From contig CAIKZV010000695.1 of the NCBI GenBank assembly GCA_903831925.1, positions 1 to 10,479 on the forward strand: a stretch of 10,479 bases of DNA. Reading direction: 5' to 3'. The DNA is from an uncultured Burkholderiales bacterium (GTDB lineage: Bacteria; Pseudomonadota; Gammaproteobacteria; Burkholderiales; Burkholderiaceae_E). The notes under the pieces were generated by a model that was given only the letters and a program-made list of their open reading frames with translations, was not told where the DNA came from and made no database searches. Numbering within the stretch: the first letter of the stretch is position 1; every line of letters begins with the position of its first letter. The position numbers and the translations under genes are program-made. Shown piece after piece: positions 1 to 6,518 of the stretch.

Positions 1-406
1 CGGCCGCCCGCCATTCGTCCCAGATGCCAGCGATCGCAAGCGGTGAATCATCGGCCGACGCAATTCGCCAGCGCACCGGCCTGCCGGTGCAATAGCTCGG
101 CTCGAAGAACGCATCGGCCGGACTCACGCACCAGTGCCGTTGCCGCCAAGCATGTCGAAAACTCGGCTTTTCGTTGACGGTTTCGGTGCGTGCGTTGTAG
201 CAATGCCTGAAATTTTTTCCGTCGCGCGACCACGGCGGAATCAGGCCAAAGACCGCGAGGTCGGCGGTCCGGTGCGAGTCGTTGGCCCAGATGATCGGCG
301 CGCGATAGCCAGGCCATGACTCTGCGACGTAATCGTCGCGGTCGAGTTCAACGCCGAAGGCTGCGCTCAGCCGCTCTCTTCGCGTCGGGACGTAATTGGT
401 ACACAT
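1..406 (-). CDS. SRAP/YedK-family abasic-site crosslinking protein, N-terminal part (C-terminus beyond window)
   Basis: Read on the minus strand from the ATG at 406-404, an open frame of 135 codons reaches the window edge without a stop, so the gene is cut at its 3' end. The start MCTNYVPTRRE places the invariant catalytic Cys at residue 2, exposed after Met removal. Further SRAP landmarks follow in order: IPPWSRDG near residues 56-63, YNARTET (Asn71, Glu75), a SFRHAW block at 82-87, FFEP with Glu102, and GIWDEW at 127-132. The active-site His expected near residue 160 lies outside the window. SRAP proteins (E. coli YedK, human HMCES) bind abasic sites in single-stranded DNA and trap them as a thiazolidine crosslink through Cys2, shielding the lesion during replication. 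The MCTN start and FFEP differ from the commoner MCGR and GFYEW; I take this as a subfamily trait. No strong Shine-Dalgarno precedes the ATG. The small gene at 502-726 lies 95 bp upstream on the same strand, so cotranscription is possible. Confidence 0.9.
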   Translation of the reverse strand, partial: MCTNYVPTRRERLSAAFGVELDRDDYVAESWPGYRAPIIWANDSHRTADLAVFGLIPPWSRDGKNFRHCYNARTETVNEKPSFRHAWRQRHWCVSPADAFFEPSYCTGRPVRWRIASADDSPLAIAGIWDEWRAA

Positions 407-484
407 GCCCCGAATGGTAGCCTGCGCGAGCGCACTGGCGGGCGATCAGGCGACGGCATACCACGGGGCGTCGTGGGCGTTGCC

Positions 485-499
485 CCCGACGGCGTCGGG
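485..499 (-). terminator. Small GC-rich hairpin just after the 74-residue gene
   Basis: CCCGAC and GTCGGG form a perfect 6-bp stem with a 3-base loop, starting 2 bases after the stop of the small gene at 502-504 when read on minus. No T-run follows, so it is not a classical intrinsic terminator. It may be a 3'-end stabiliser or a weak attenuator between the small gene and the SRAP gene, or chance in GC-rich DNA. Confidence 0.25.
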
Positions 500-501
500 C
501 T

Positions 502-726
502 TCAGATGGTTTCGATTTCGGGCTCGGTCTCGGCCTGCTCGAGCACCATCCGGGCTTCAATTCGTCGACCGTCGCGGCCAAACTGTGAGTGTGCAGCGCC
601 CTGCGGGGTTGACCGATACCAGCGTTGCATCCGCTGGGCGGCGGCCAGTGCTGCGGACGGCTCGAGGATTTCGGTCAGCGAGCACGGGACGCTGTCGCTG
701 AAGTCGGCGGTGTTGTCGGTGTCCAT
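502..726 (-). CDS. Small hypothetical protein, 74 residues
   Basis: I do not recognise a family. The ATG at 726-724 is preceded by AAGGAG (740-735) with an 8-base spacer, the best ribosome binding site in the window, and this decides the start. A GTG three codons upstream in the same frame overlaps the Shine-Dalgarno and is unlikely. Codon third positions are mostly G or C, as in the neighbouring genes, which supports real coding. The product starts MDTDNTADFSDSVPCSLTEI and is acidic at both ends. Its centre is basic (about residues 31-56, with QRMQRWYR and FGRDGRRIEAR), and it ends in a Glu-rich stretch, EQAETEPEIETI. It contains one Cys and has no signal peptide or membrane segment. It lies 95 bp upstream of the SRAP gene on the same strand and could be cotranscribed with it. 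A small cytosolic adaptor or regulatory role is possible but not shown. Confidence 0.6.
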   Translation of the reverse strand: MDTDNTADFSDSVPCSLTEILEPSAALAAAQRMQRWYRSTPQGAAHSQFGRDGRRIEARMVLEQAETEPEIETI

Positions 727-734
727 GGTCTGCA

Positions 735-740
735 CTCCTT
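735..740 (-). promoter_or_regulatory. Shine-Dalgarno of the 74-residue gene
   Basis: Read on minus this is AAGGAG, a full match to the anti-Shine-Dalgarno core, 8 bases before the ATG at 726-724. It favours this ATG over the GTG at 735-733, which overlaps the motif. Confidence 0.65.
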
Positions 741-762
741 CCTGGTGGGATGAATGAGATCC

Positions 763-793
763 AATTTAGCGGTCGCGAAACAGCCAGTGTGAA
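763..793 (-). promoter_or_regulatory. Weak candidate promoter for the small gene / SRAP unit
   Basis: On minus, TTCACA (793-788, five of six to the -35 consensus) is followed after 18-19 bases by CTAAAT or TAAATT (769-763, three to four of six to the -10 consensus). A start near 757 would leave a leader of about 30 bases carrying the AAGGAG. I saw no LexA-type CTGT-N8-ACAG operator here, so SOS control is not supported by sequence. The rest of the 199-bp gap (727-925) shows nothing I can name. Confidence 0.3.
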
Positions 794-893
794 TCTCTCG
801 CTGAGTGGAGTTTGCCCCCGGACAAATGGTGTCTGCAACGTGTCTAAATGCACAACGAGCCGCCAAAACTTCAGGTACAGCGTGTCGGCATTG

Positions 894-938
894 GCTGATC
901 GAGTGATGCTGTGACGCCTTCCAGTTCAGTCGATCAGC
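894..938. repeat. Inverted repeat spanning the end of mcd
   Basis: GCTGATCGA at 894-902 and TCGATCAGC at 930-938 are a perfect 9-base inverted repeat with a 27-base loop. The stop of mcd (926-928) lies inside the loop. On the mcd transcript this could form a hairpin at the 3' end. No T-run follows, so intrinsic termination is doubtful. Confidence 0.3.
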
Positions 939-2626
939 ACTCGGGCAACGATGCCGGCCTGGATCTCGGCGGCGCCCTCAAAGACATTGAGGATGCGCGC
1001 ATCGACCAGAACGCGGCTGATGCGGTATTCCATCGCATAGCCATTGCCGCCATGCACCTGGGCGGCATTGTCAGCACACGACCAGGCCACCCTTGCAGCC
1101 AGCAGCTTTGCCATGCCGGCCTCGAGATCGCAGCGCCGACCGGCGTCTTTCTGCCGGGCGGCAAACAGCGTGAGCTGGCGGGCAATCATGATTTCGACGG
1201 CCATCCAGGCCAGTTTGTCGGCGACTCGCGGAAACCGGATGATCGGTCTGCCGAACTGCAGACGATCGACTGCATAAGCCAGGCCGAGTTCGAGGGCGCT
1301 TTGCGCCACGCCGACCGCGCGTGCTGCGGTCTGGATGCGCGCGCTCTCGAAGGTTCGCATCAACTGCTTGAAGCCATTGCCCGGTTCGCCGCCCAGCAAG
1401 GCCGTTGCCGGGATCTCATAGGCATCAAACCCGATCTCGTATTCCTTCATGCCCCGATACCCGAGCACTTCGATCTCGCTGCCGCTCATACCCGGCGCGG
1501 GAAAGGGGTTGGCATCGGTGCCGCGCGGTTTGGATACCAGGAACATCGACAGGCCACGATAGCCCGGCTGATCGCGCTCGGTGCGGGCGAGCAGTGTCAT
1601 GACATCGCTGCGGGCACCATGGGTCGTCCAGGTCTTGTTGCCCGAGATGCGCCAGACCGTACGACCGTCTGCGCTGGTGCCAGGCTCTGCTCTGGTACGC
1701 AGCGAGGCCAGATCGGAGCCGGTGTCGGGCTCGGTAAACGAGGCAGTCGGAATGATCTTGCCGCTCACCAGACCCGGCAGCAGATCAGACTGCTGCCCCG
1801 GCGTGCCGTTCAGAAGGATGAGCTCGCAGGCGATTTCGGTGCGGGTGCCGAGCGACCCAAGACCGATCCAGCCGCGCGACAATTCTTCGGTCACGACGCA
1901 CATCGCGGTCTTGCCCATGCCGGATCCGCCCCACGACTCAGGGACGGTCAGCCCGAAAACGCCGAGTTCGCCGAGTTCGGCAATCACCTCATCGGGGATC
2001 AGCTCATTGCGCAGGTGCCAGCCGTGGGCCGCCTCGGCATGATCATCCGACCAGCGTGCGAACTGCGCTCGAATTTCGTCAAGCGAGCTGTCTTCGAAGC
2101 CGGCATCGCCAAACGAGCGCGTGGCGCGGCCTTCGGCCAGAAGCGTCGCAATTCGGCTGCGCACCGGCGGTGCAAAGCCCTCTGCACGCAATGATTTGAC
2201 TGCCGGATCGGCAACGAATTGCGCGATCGCTTCGCCGCTGACATCGATCAGGTCGGGGCGAAAGATCTCGCCCTGACTCATCGGCAGGCCACCGGCAAGT
2301 TGGGCCAGATACTCGCCAAAAGCCGCTTGAACCAGCAGCGACTCGAGTTCGCCAAGGCGCTTGCCGGCGGCAAGGCGACTGGCCCAACCCTGCATTTCGT
2401 GCAGAGCCCGAACGTAGGTGGCCGCCCAGGCGAAGCCATGGGCACGGGCCTGTTCGGTGTTCAATGCTTCCGGGTCGCCGTCACCGAGTGTGGCCTTGAG
2501 TTGCGTTCGCAGCGAATCAAGGAGTCGGTCACAGGCAGCGAGCGCGCTGCGGTAGTCGGCGTCGCGATAGGCGACGGGCAAATGCCCGGAAGAGGTGGGT
2601 GCGGCAGCAACGCTTGCGCTAGTCAT
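926..2626 (-). CDS. mcd: (2S)-methylsuccinyl-CoA dehydrogenase (acyl-CoA dehydrogenase family)
   Basis: This 566-residue FAD flavoenzyme should oxidise (2S)-methylsuccinyl-CoA to mesaconyl-C1-CoA, a step of the ethylmalonyl-CoA pathway. Ordinary acyl-CoA dehydrogenases have about 380 residues. The extra N-terminal helical region of about 170 residues is typical of Mcd. The dehydrogenase core follows: FGLTVPESWGGSGM (224-237), EELSRGWIGLGSLGTRTEI (247-265), the FAD/substrate motif SFTEPDTGSDLASLRTRA (296-313), GNKTWTTHGAR (329-339), EIEVLGYRGMKEYE (384-397), FESARIQTAARAVGVAQ (426-442), QVHGGNGY (523-530) and NVFEGAAEIQ (547-556). Glu550 sits at the catalytic base position of the family. The match to Mcd of Rhodobacter sphaeroides, as I remember it, runs through these blocks. 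The ATG at 2626-2624 is the first start after an in-frame TAA five codons upstream, although no clear Shine-Dalgarno is present. It lies 68 bp downstream of mct on the same strand, so one operon is likely. A broader branched-chain acyl-CoA dehydrogenase role is the main alternative. Confidence 0.88.
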   Translation of the reverse strand: MTSASVAAAPTSSGHLPVAYRDADYRSALAACDRLLDSLRTQLKATLGDGDPEALNTEQARAHGFAWAATYVRALHEMQGWASRLAAGKRLGELESLLVQAAFGEYLAQLAGGLPMSQGEIFRPDLIDVSGEAIAQFVADPAVKSLRAEGFAPPVRSRIATLLAEGRATRSFGDAGFEDSSLDEIRAQFARWSDDHAEAAHGWHLRNELIPDEVIAELGELGVFGLTVPESWGGSGMGKTAMCVVTEELSRGWIGLGSLGTRTEIACELILLNGTPGQQSDLLPGLVSGKIIPTASFTEPDTGSDLASLRTRAEPGTSADGRTVWRISGNKTWTTHGARSDVMTLLARTERDQPGYRGLSMFLVSKPRGTDANPFPAPGMSGSEIEVLGYRGMKEYEIGFDAYEIPATALLGGEPGNGFKQLMRTFESARIQTAARAVGVAQSALELGLAYAVDRLQFGRPIIRFPRVADKLAWMAVEIMIARQLTLFAARQKDAGRRCDLEAGMAKLLAARVAWSCADNAAQVHGGNGYAMEYRISRVLVDARILNVFEGAAEIQAGIVARVLID

Positions 2627-2664
2627 GGGGTATCGGCTTTATGGACGTTGAAACAAGAGGGCGC

Positions 2665-2686
2665 AGCCGGGGAGGGCGGTCCGGCT
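2665..2686 (-). other. Possible hairpin between mct and mcd
   Basis: AGCCGG (2665-2670) and CCGGCT (2681-2686) can pair as a 6-bp stem with a 10-base loop in the 68-bp gap between mct and mcd. It has no T-run, so it could set relative expression or RNA processing rather than termination. Chance is a fair explanation at this GC content. Confidence 0.2.
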
Positions 2687-2694
2687 TGCGACAG

Positions 2695-3930
2695 TCAGGA
2701 TGGCGGGCCGCCAATGACGGCAGCGGCCTGGAGTGCCTCGACCTGAGTCTGGCTCAGCCCGAGGACTTCGCGCAGGACCTCGCCGGTCTGATCGCCGATT
2801 CGCGGCGCCGGCGCCGGCGCCAGGCGTGGCACGGCGCTGAATTCGATCGGGCTGCCCGCGGTGAGAAAGCGCCCGTAGCCGGCATGCTCGATGCGAGCGA
2901 ACATCGGGTTGGATTCGCCGACGCGCGGATCTTCGGTGAGCATCTGCTCGACGTTGCGGTAGGGGCCCCAGAGCAGCGCTCGGTCGGTGAAGGCAGCGCC
3001 AACCTCTGCCAGACTGCGTTTGGCAAACCAGGGGCGCAGAAATGCCGAGATCAGTTCGCGTGCCTGCCATCGGCCTTCTTCACTGTCGAGCCGATGTCCC
3101 AGGGCGGTCGCGGCGGCAGACAGGGCTTCGTCGACACCGACCGCTTTGGCGAGCGCTTTCCACTGACGATCGCTGATGGCCACCACCATGACATGGCGCG
3201 CATCGGCGGTCCGAAAGGCGTCGCCATAGGCGCCATAGAGGAAGTTGCCATCGGCACTTCGCCGGTTGTGATTGACTTCAGCGTCGGCCAGATAGCCCAG
3301 GTTGGCGACTGCCGCAAAGGCGACATCGGCCAGGGTCAGTTTCACCAGTTGACCCTGGCCGGTCAGCCGGCGATGTCGTTCGGCAGCCAGTACCGCGGTT
3401 GCGATCGTCATGCCGGCAAGCAGATCCCAGGCTGGCAGGACATGGTTGACCGGTTTGTCGCCATCACCGGTCAGCAGCGGAAAACCGGCCGCGCAATTGA
3501 CGGTGTAATCAACCGCGTTGGCGCCATCCGGCGAGCCGGTGAGTTGCACCATGATCAGATCGGGGCGCAGTGCCTTCAGTACCTCGTAGCCAAGCGCGCC
3601 GTCCACACCGAGGTTGGTCACGAAAATGCCGGCCGACTCGCCCGGTGCTGCAATCAGCGCTTGCAGGAGCTGTTGGCCTTCCGGCTTGCGAGGATCGATT
3701 TCGATTGATCGCTTGCCGTGATTGAGCGAGGCCCAGTAAAGACTCAGGCCGTCGGCATTGACCGGCAATCGGCGGGCATCGATGTTGCCGCCAAGCGGGT
3801 CGATGCGAATGACATCGGCCCCGAGCTGCGCCAGTGCCAGTCCGCTCGAAGGGGCTGCGACGAAGGCCGAGAATTCGATGATGCGGATGCCGCTCAGCGG
3901 CTGTACGACGGAGTGATCAGGGGTCGGCAT
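2695..3930 (-). CDS. mct: Mesaconyl-C1-CoA:C4-CoA transferase (family III CoA transferase, CaiB/BaiF)
   Basis: This 411-residue protein is a family III CoA transferase. It most closely resembles, from memory, Mct of Chloroflexus aurantiacus, which moves CoA intramolecularly from the C1 to the C4 carboxyl of mesaconate in the 3-hydroxypropionate bicycle. Shared blocks are EFSAFVAAPSSGLALAQLGA (19-38), DVIRIDPLGGNIDARRLPV (39-57), SLYWASLNHGKRSIEIDPR (63-81), LIMVQLTGSPDGANAVDYTV (125-144), NHVLPAWDLLAG (162-173), LAAERHRRLTGQGQLVKLTL (181-200) and NFLYGAYG (229-236). Asp169 in PAWD is at the position of the catalytic Asp that forms the aspartyl-CoA anhydride in this family. The C-terminal SPIEFSAVPRLAPAPAPRIG is the usual family closing motif. 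The ATG at 3930-3928 is the only start after an in-frame TAG eight codons upstream, and no Shine-Dalgarno is evident. It is first in the mct-mcd operon. General annotation would call it an L-carnitine dehydratase/bile-acid inducible protein; Mct is better supported. Confidence 0.87.
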   Translation of the reverse strand: MPTPDHSVVQPLSGIRIIEFSAFVAAPSSGLALAQLGADVIRIDPLGGNIDARRLPVNADGLSLYWASLNHGKRSIEIDPRKPEGQQLLQALIAAPGESAGIFVTNLGVDGALGYEVLKALRPDLIMVQLTGSPDGANAVDYTVNCAAGFPLLTGDGDKPVNHVLPAWDLLAGMTIATAVLAAERHRRLTGQGQLVKLTLADVAFAAVANLGYLADAEVNHNRRSADGNFLYGAYGDAFRTADARHVMVVAISDRQWKALAKAVGVDEALSAAATALGHRLDSEEGRWQARELISAFLRPWFAKRSLAEVGAAFTDRALLWGPYRNVEQMLTEDPRVGESNPMFARIEHAGYGRFLTAGSPIEFSAVPRLAPAPAPRIGDQTGEVLREVLGLSQTQVEALQAAAVIGGPPS

Positions 3931-4056
3931 GTTGGAGAGGATTGGGGCTGCCTAACCGGCGAAGGTGGCAATTCCATCACAAAGTCGATGGCTGCGTTGA
4001 CGTAGTATGGCCAAATTGAAAACCCCCCGTGCGCCTGGCGTCGGCACTCAGACATT
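3931..4056. promoter_or_regulatory. Divergent intergenic region between mct and the DUF1631 gene
   Basis: These 126 bp should hold the promoters of both the mct-mcd operon (minus) and the DUF1631 gene (plus). TTGACG at 3997-4002 resembles a -35 on plus, but no -10 lies at the proper distance. TAGTAT at 4003-4008 resembles a -10 without a -35. I cannot place either start, and I see no strong operator palindrome. Confidence 0.35.
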
Positions 4057-6516
4057 TTGGCCGAAATCGACCGCTTTTCGCTGTTTACCGAAGCCCGTGA
4101 GCGGTTCGGTCAGGGCTTCGTCCGCAGTCTGGACGGGTCCATACCGCTGCTCGCCGATCGGCTCGAAAACAGCGTCAGCCTGTCCAGGCAGGCGGGGATG
4201 CAACGCAGTCTGCGAGGGGCTGCCGAGGTTCTTCGCAGAGAAAGCGCAACCCGATCACAGCGATCGCTCGCGCAACTCTACGATCTGACCTTCAGGCTGC
4301 TGGAGCTCAATCAAAGTCGTTCCGCGGGCGACGAAAGCGCGCTTCTGAGCCTTCTGCCCGATCACGAACTCGATCTTCAGATCCTTTGCGACGAACTGTC
4401 CAATGCGATTCGCGAAGCGCTCGGTGAGACCTACCATTCCTGGCTGCGGCGTATCGAAGCTCTGACGCTGCGCCGGTCAATCGAGCCGCGAGCGCCGCTT
4501 GGTGCCTCGGTGTTGGCCGCGGCGGCAATCGAGGCCTTGCGCCCGTTTGTCGAAGAGCGCGGCCTGCGTCATGAAATCAGGGCGGTGGTTCTGGAAGAGA
4601 TGGCCCAACCCTTGGCTGACGTGATTTCGCAGACCGATCAGTGGTTGGCCCTTCAGGGCGTCGATCGCTTGCCGGCGCCGCCCGATCCGCAGGCCTTGTC
4701 AGTCAGTCCGGTGACAAGCCCCGAGCGTGAGGTCGCGCTGATTGATCAGGCGCCGGACACATCGGTGTCGCAGACCGATCCCGCCCCGACGCAAGTCAGC
4801 GCGCCCCCGGTCAGCCGGCAGCCTGTCAAATCGTCCAGAGACTCGGTGGCTGCCAGTGTGGAGGCGGCCGGGGTGCTCGGTCTGCAACCGCTGGTGTCTC
4901 AGGGTGGCGCCGAAACCAGTTTTCGACAGGCAGTGCTGCTCCCGAAAGCACAGGACATCGAACTCGACGGCGCCGCATTCGCGACAAGCCATGGCCTGGA
5001 GCCGTTTTCGCGCGAGGCGAGGCAGCGCTTCTTCGACGCGCCGCGTCAGCACCTGATCGCCAACAAGGCCCCGCCGGCGCAGGTGGCTGCGATCGAGATG
5101 GTTGCCGTGATGTTCGACTATGTGGTCGATGATGCGCGCATGCCCGAGGCGGCCAAAGCCCTCATGTGGCGCCTGCAGCAGCCAGCGGCGACACTTGCCG
5201 CGCTCGATCCGGGCTATCTGGGCGATGACCGGCGCTCGATCAGGCGACTGATCGAGAGCGTGTCGGCCATCGCCGTGGCCTATGCCGATGAGATCGCGCC
5301 CGGCAGTGAGCTTTATCGCCGCATCGAGACGGTGGTCAGGGCGGTCGAAGTGGTCTCCTATGCCCTGCAGGCACGATCAACTGTGCTCAGCGAACAGGTG
5401 CAGCGCGAATATCACCGTGCCTCGAAAGGGGTCGCGGCGCTGGTGGCGCGCATCACCAATGAACGCGAGTCGCTTGACGCAGTCCCGGGCCGGCGCAACC
5501 GTCGCGATTTCAGCAGACGCCCTTCGAGCGAACAGGAGCAGGACGTCACCCGCAGGCTGCAACAGCAGCTCAATGATCGACTCGCCAATCGCACCGTGCC
5601 GGCTTCGGTTCGCGATTTCCTGCTCAGCGTCTGGTTGCGGCATATGCGCACGGCCGCCTTGCGCGACGGCGAAGACAGTCCGCAGTTTCGGGTTGCAGTT
5701 CAGGTCGTCGATGACCTGCTGTGGAGTCTTGATGATTCAGGACCCGAGCCGAGTCGTCGTCAACTGGCGAGCCGAATCCCGCCGCTGATCCGTCCGCTGA
5801 CGCAGGGGGTCAGCGACATCGGTGCGCGACCCGAGGAGTTTCAGCCCTTTCTCGATGAGATCTTCCTCATCCATCTGCGCAAGATGCAAAAGGTGCCCAG
5901 AGTCGGGGGCTTCGATGAATCGGCTCATGCCGATTCGGACCTTGAAGCCGATCACACGACCCTGGCGATGCCGCGCAGCGTCGACATCGGCCCGCGGCCA
6001 GGCAGCCGGTCCACCTCAGCGGCGCGTGGCGTCGAAGCGGCCGAGACCGTGGCTCAACAGAGCGATGGCGACGCGACAGTGCTCGAGGCCGATACCATTC
6101 GTCGCGTCACGCCGCCAGTGCTCGATCAGCAGATCGTTGACCCGCGGATTGTCGACCCGCGGATCGTCGACCCTGATACCGCGCCTCTGCAGCCACGTCA
6201 TCCCGAGTCGACCAAAAGCAAGGCGGCCGATGACCGTCTGCTGACGGTGCTCAATTCTCTTGATCTGACCGATTTCCCCGCTCAGCCGACACGCTTGTCG
6301 ATCGGCGCCGATGACGCGATTGCGCGTTTGGGCCGTGGCGACTGGATCGAAGTGCTGGGCCGGGAAGGCCGCACCAGGCAGTTCAAGGTGGCCTGGATCA
6401 ATTCGCGCCGCACGGTCCTGCTGCTGGTGCGCCGCCCCGACCGGCGAGCACTGTCCCTGCGGATGGATGAATTGCGAGCCCGGCTGGCAGACCGCAAGGC
6501 CGTGCTGATCGACTGA
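4057..6516 (+). CDS. DUF1631 family protein, large, function unknown
   Basis: This soluble protein of about 819 residues belongs to the DUF1631 family, known from beta- and gammaproteobacteria, and its biochemical role is not established. Three parts are visible. Residues 1-204 are helical, rich in Leu, Arg and Glu. A Pro/Ser/Thr/Gln-rich linker covers about 205-262. A long helical core (about 275-615) contains the recognisable blocks FFDAPRQHLIANKAPPAQVAAIEMVAVMFDYV, LIRPLTQGV and FLDEIFLIHLRKMQK in separate stretches. A second acidic linker (617-727) holds an IVDPR triplet repeat. The final 90 residues look beta-rich (RGDWIEVLGREG, FKVAWINSRRTVLLLVRRP) and resemble a PilZ-like barrel, which is inference. 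There is no signal peptide or membrane segment. The start is uncertain: TTG at 4057 is the earliest NTG after the in-frame TAG at 4003-4005, with no Shine-Dalgarno, while an ATG at 4007 opens another frame. It is divergent from mct and meets the ATPase gene tail to tail with 2 bp between stops. Confidence 0.85.
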   Translation: MAEIDRFSLFTEARERFGQGFVRSLDGSIPLLADRLENSVSLSRQAGMQRSLRGAAEVLRRESATRSQRSLAQLYDLTFRLLELNQSRSAGDESALLSLLPDHELDLQILCDELSNAIREALGETYHSWLRRIEALTLRRSIEPRAPLGASVLAAAAIEALRPFVEERGLRHEIRAVVLEEMAQPLADVISQTDQWLALQGVDRLPAPPDPQALSVSPVTSPEREVALIDQAPDTSVSQTDPAPTQVSAPPVSRQPVKSSRDSVAASVEAAGVLGLQPLVSQGGAETSFRQAVLLPKAQDIELDGAAFATSHGLEPFSREARQRFFDAPRQHLIANKAPPAQVAAIEMVAVMFDYVVDDARMPEAAKALMWRLQQPAATLAALDPGYLGDDRRSIRRLIESVSAIAVAYADEIAPGSELYRRIETVVRAVEVVSYALQARSTVLSEQVQREYHRASKGVAALVARITNERESLDAVPGRRNRRDFSRRPSSEQEQDVTRRLQQQLNDRLANRTVPASVRDFLLSVWLRHMRTAALRDGEDSPQFRVAVQVVDDLLWSLDDSGPEPSRRQLASRIPPLIRPLTQGVSDIGARPEEFQPFLDEIFLIHLRKMQKVPRVGGFDESAHADSDLEADHTTLAMPRSVDIGPRPGSRSTSAARGVEAAETVAQQSDGDATVLEADTIRRVTPPVLDQQIVDPRIVDPRIVDPDTAPLQPRHPESTKSKAADDRLLTVLNSLDLTDFPAQPTRLSIGADDAIARLGRGDWIEVLGREGRTRQFKVAWINSRRTVLLLVRRPDRRALSLRMDELRARLADRKAVLID
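6133..6177 (+). repeat. Three 15-bp in-frame tandem repeats in the DUF1631 gene
   Basis: Three adjacent 15-base units (6133-6147, 6148-6162, 6163-6177) encode IVDPR, IVDPR and IVDPD at residues 693-707. The units differ only slightly at the DNA level. They sit in the second disordered linker, next to the C-terminal beta-rich domain. They look like a recent slippage expansion that keeps the frame and would vary the linker length. Confidence 0.75.
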
Positions 6517-6518
6517 GC

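Noticed and set aside
48..317. 89-residue minus-strand frame in the first 320 bases
   Set aside because: It is an alternative frame inside the SRAP gene, which has the conserved Cys2, Asn and Glu motifs in its own frame.
770..800. Possible LexA operator upstream of the small gene and SRAP gene
   Set aside because: The CTGT half site has no ACAG partner at the required distance.
557..853. 98-residue minus-strand frame overlapping the small gene
   Set aside because: It lacks a ribosome binding site and overlaps a frame with AAGGAG and better codon use.
911..2194. 427-residue open frame on plus opposite mcd
   Set aside because: It is antisense to a gene with clear acyl-CoA dehydrogenase motifs. 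Its own product shows no family motif, and long antisense frames are common at this GC content.
2804..2822. GGCGCC tandem palindromes near the 3' end of mct
   Set aside because: They are explained by codons for the Pro-Ala stretch APAPAPR at the C-terminus of the transferase.
2641..3708. 355-residue open frame on plus opposite mct
   Set aside because: It is a frame shadow of the CoA transferase with no recognisable domain.
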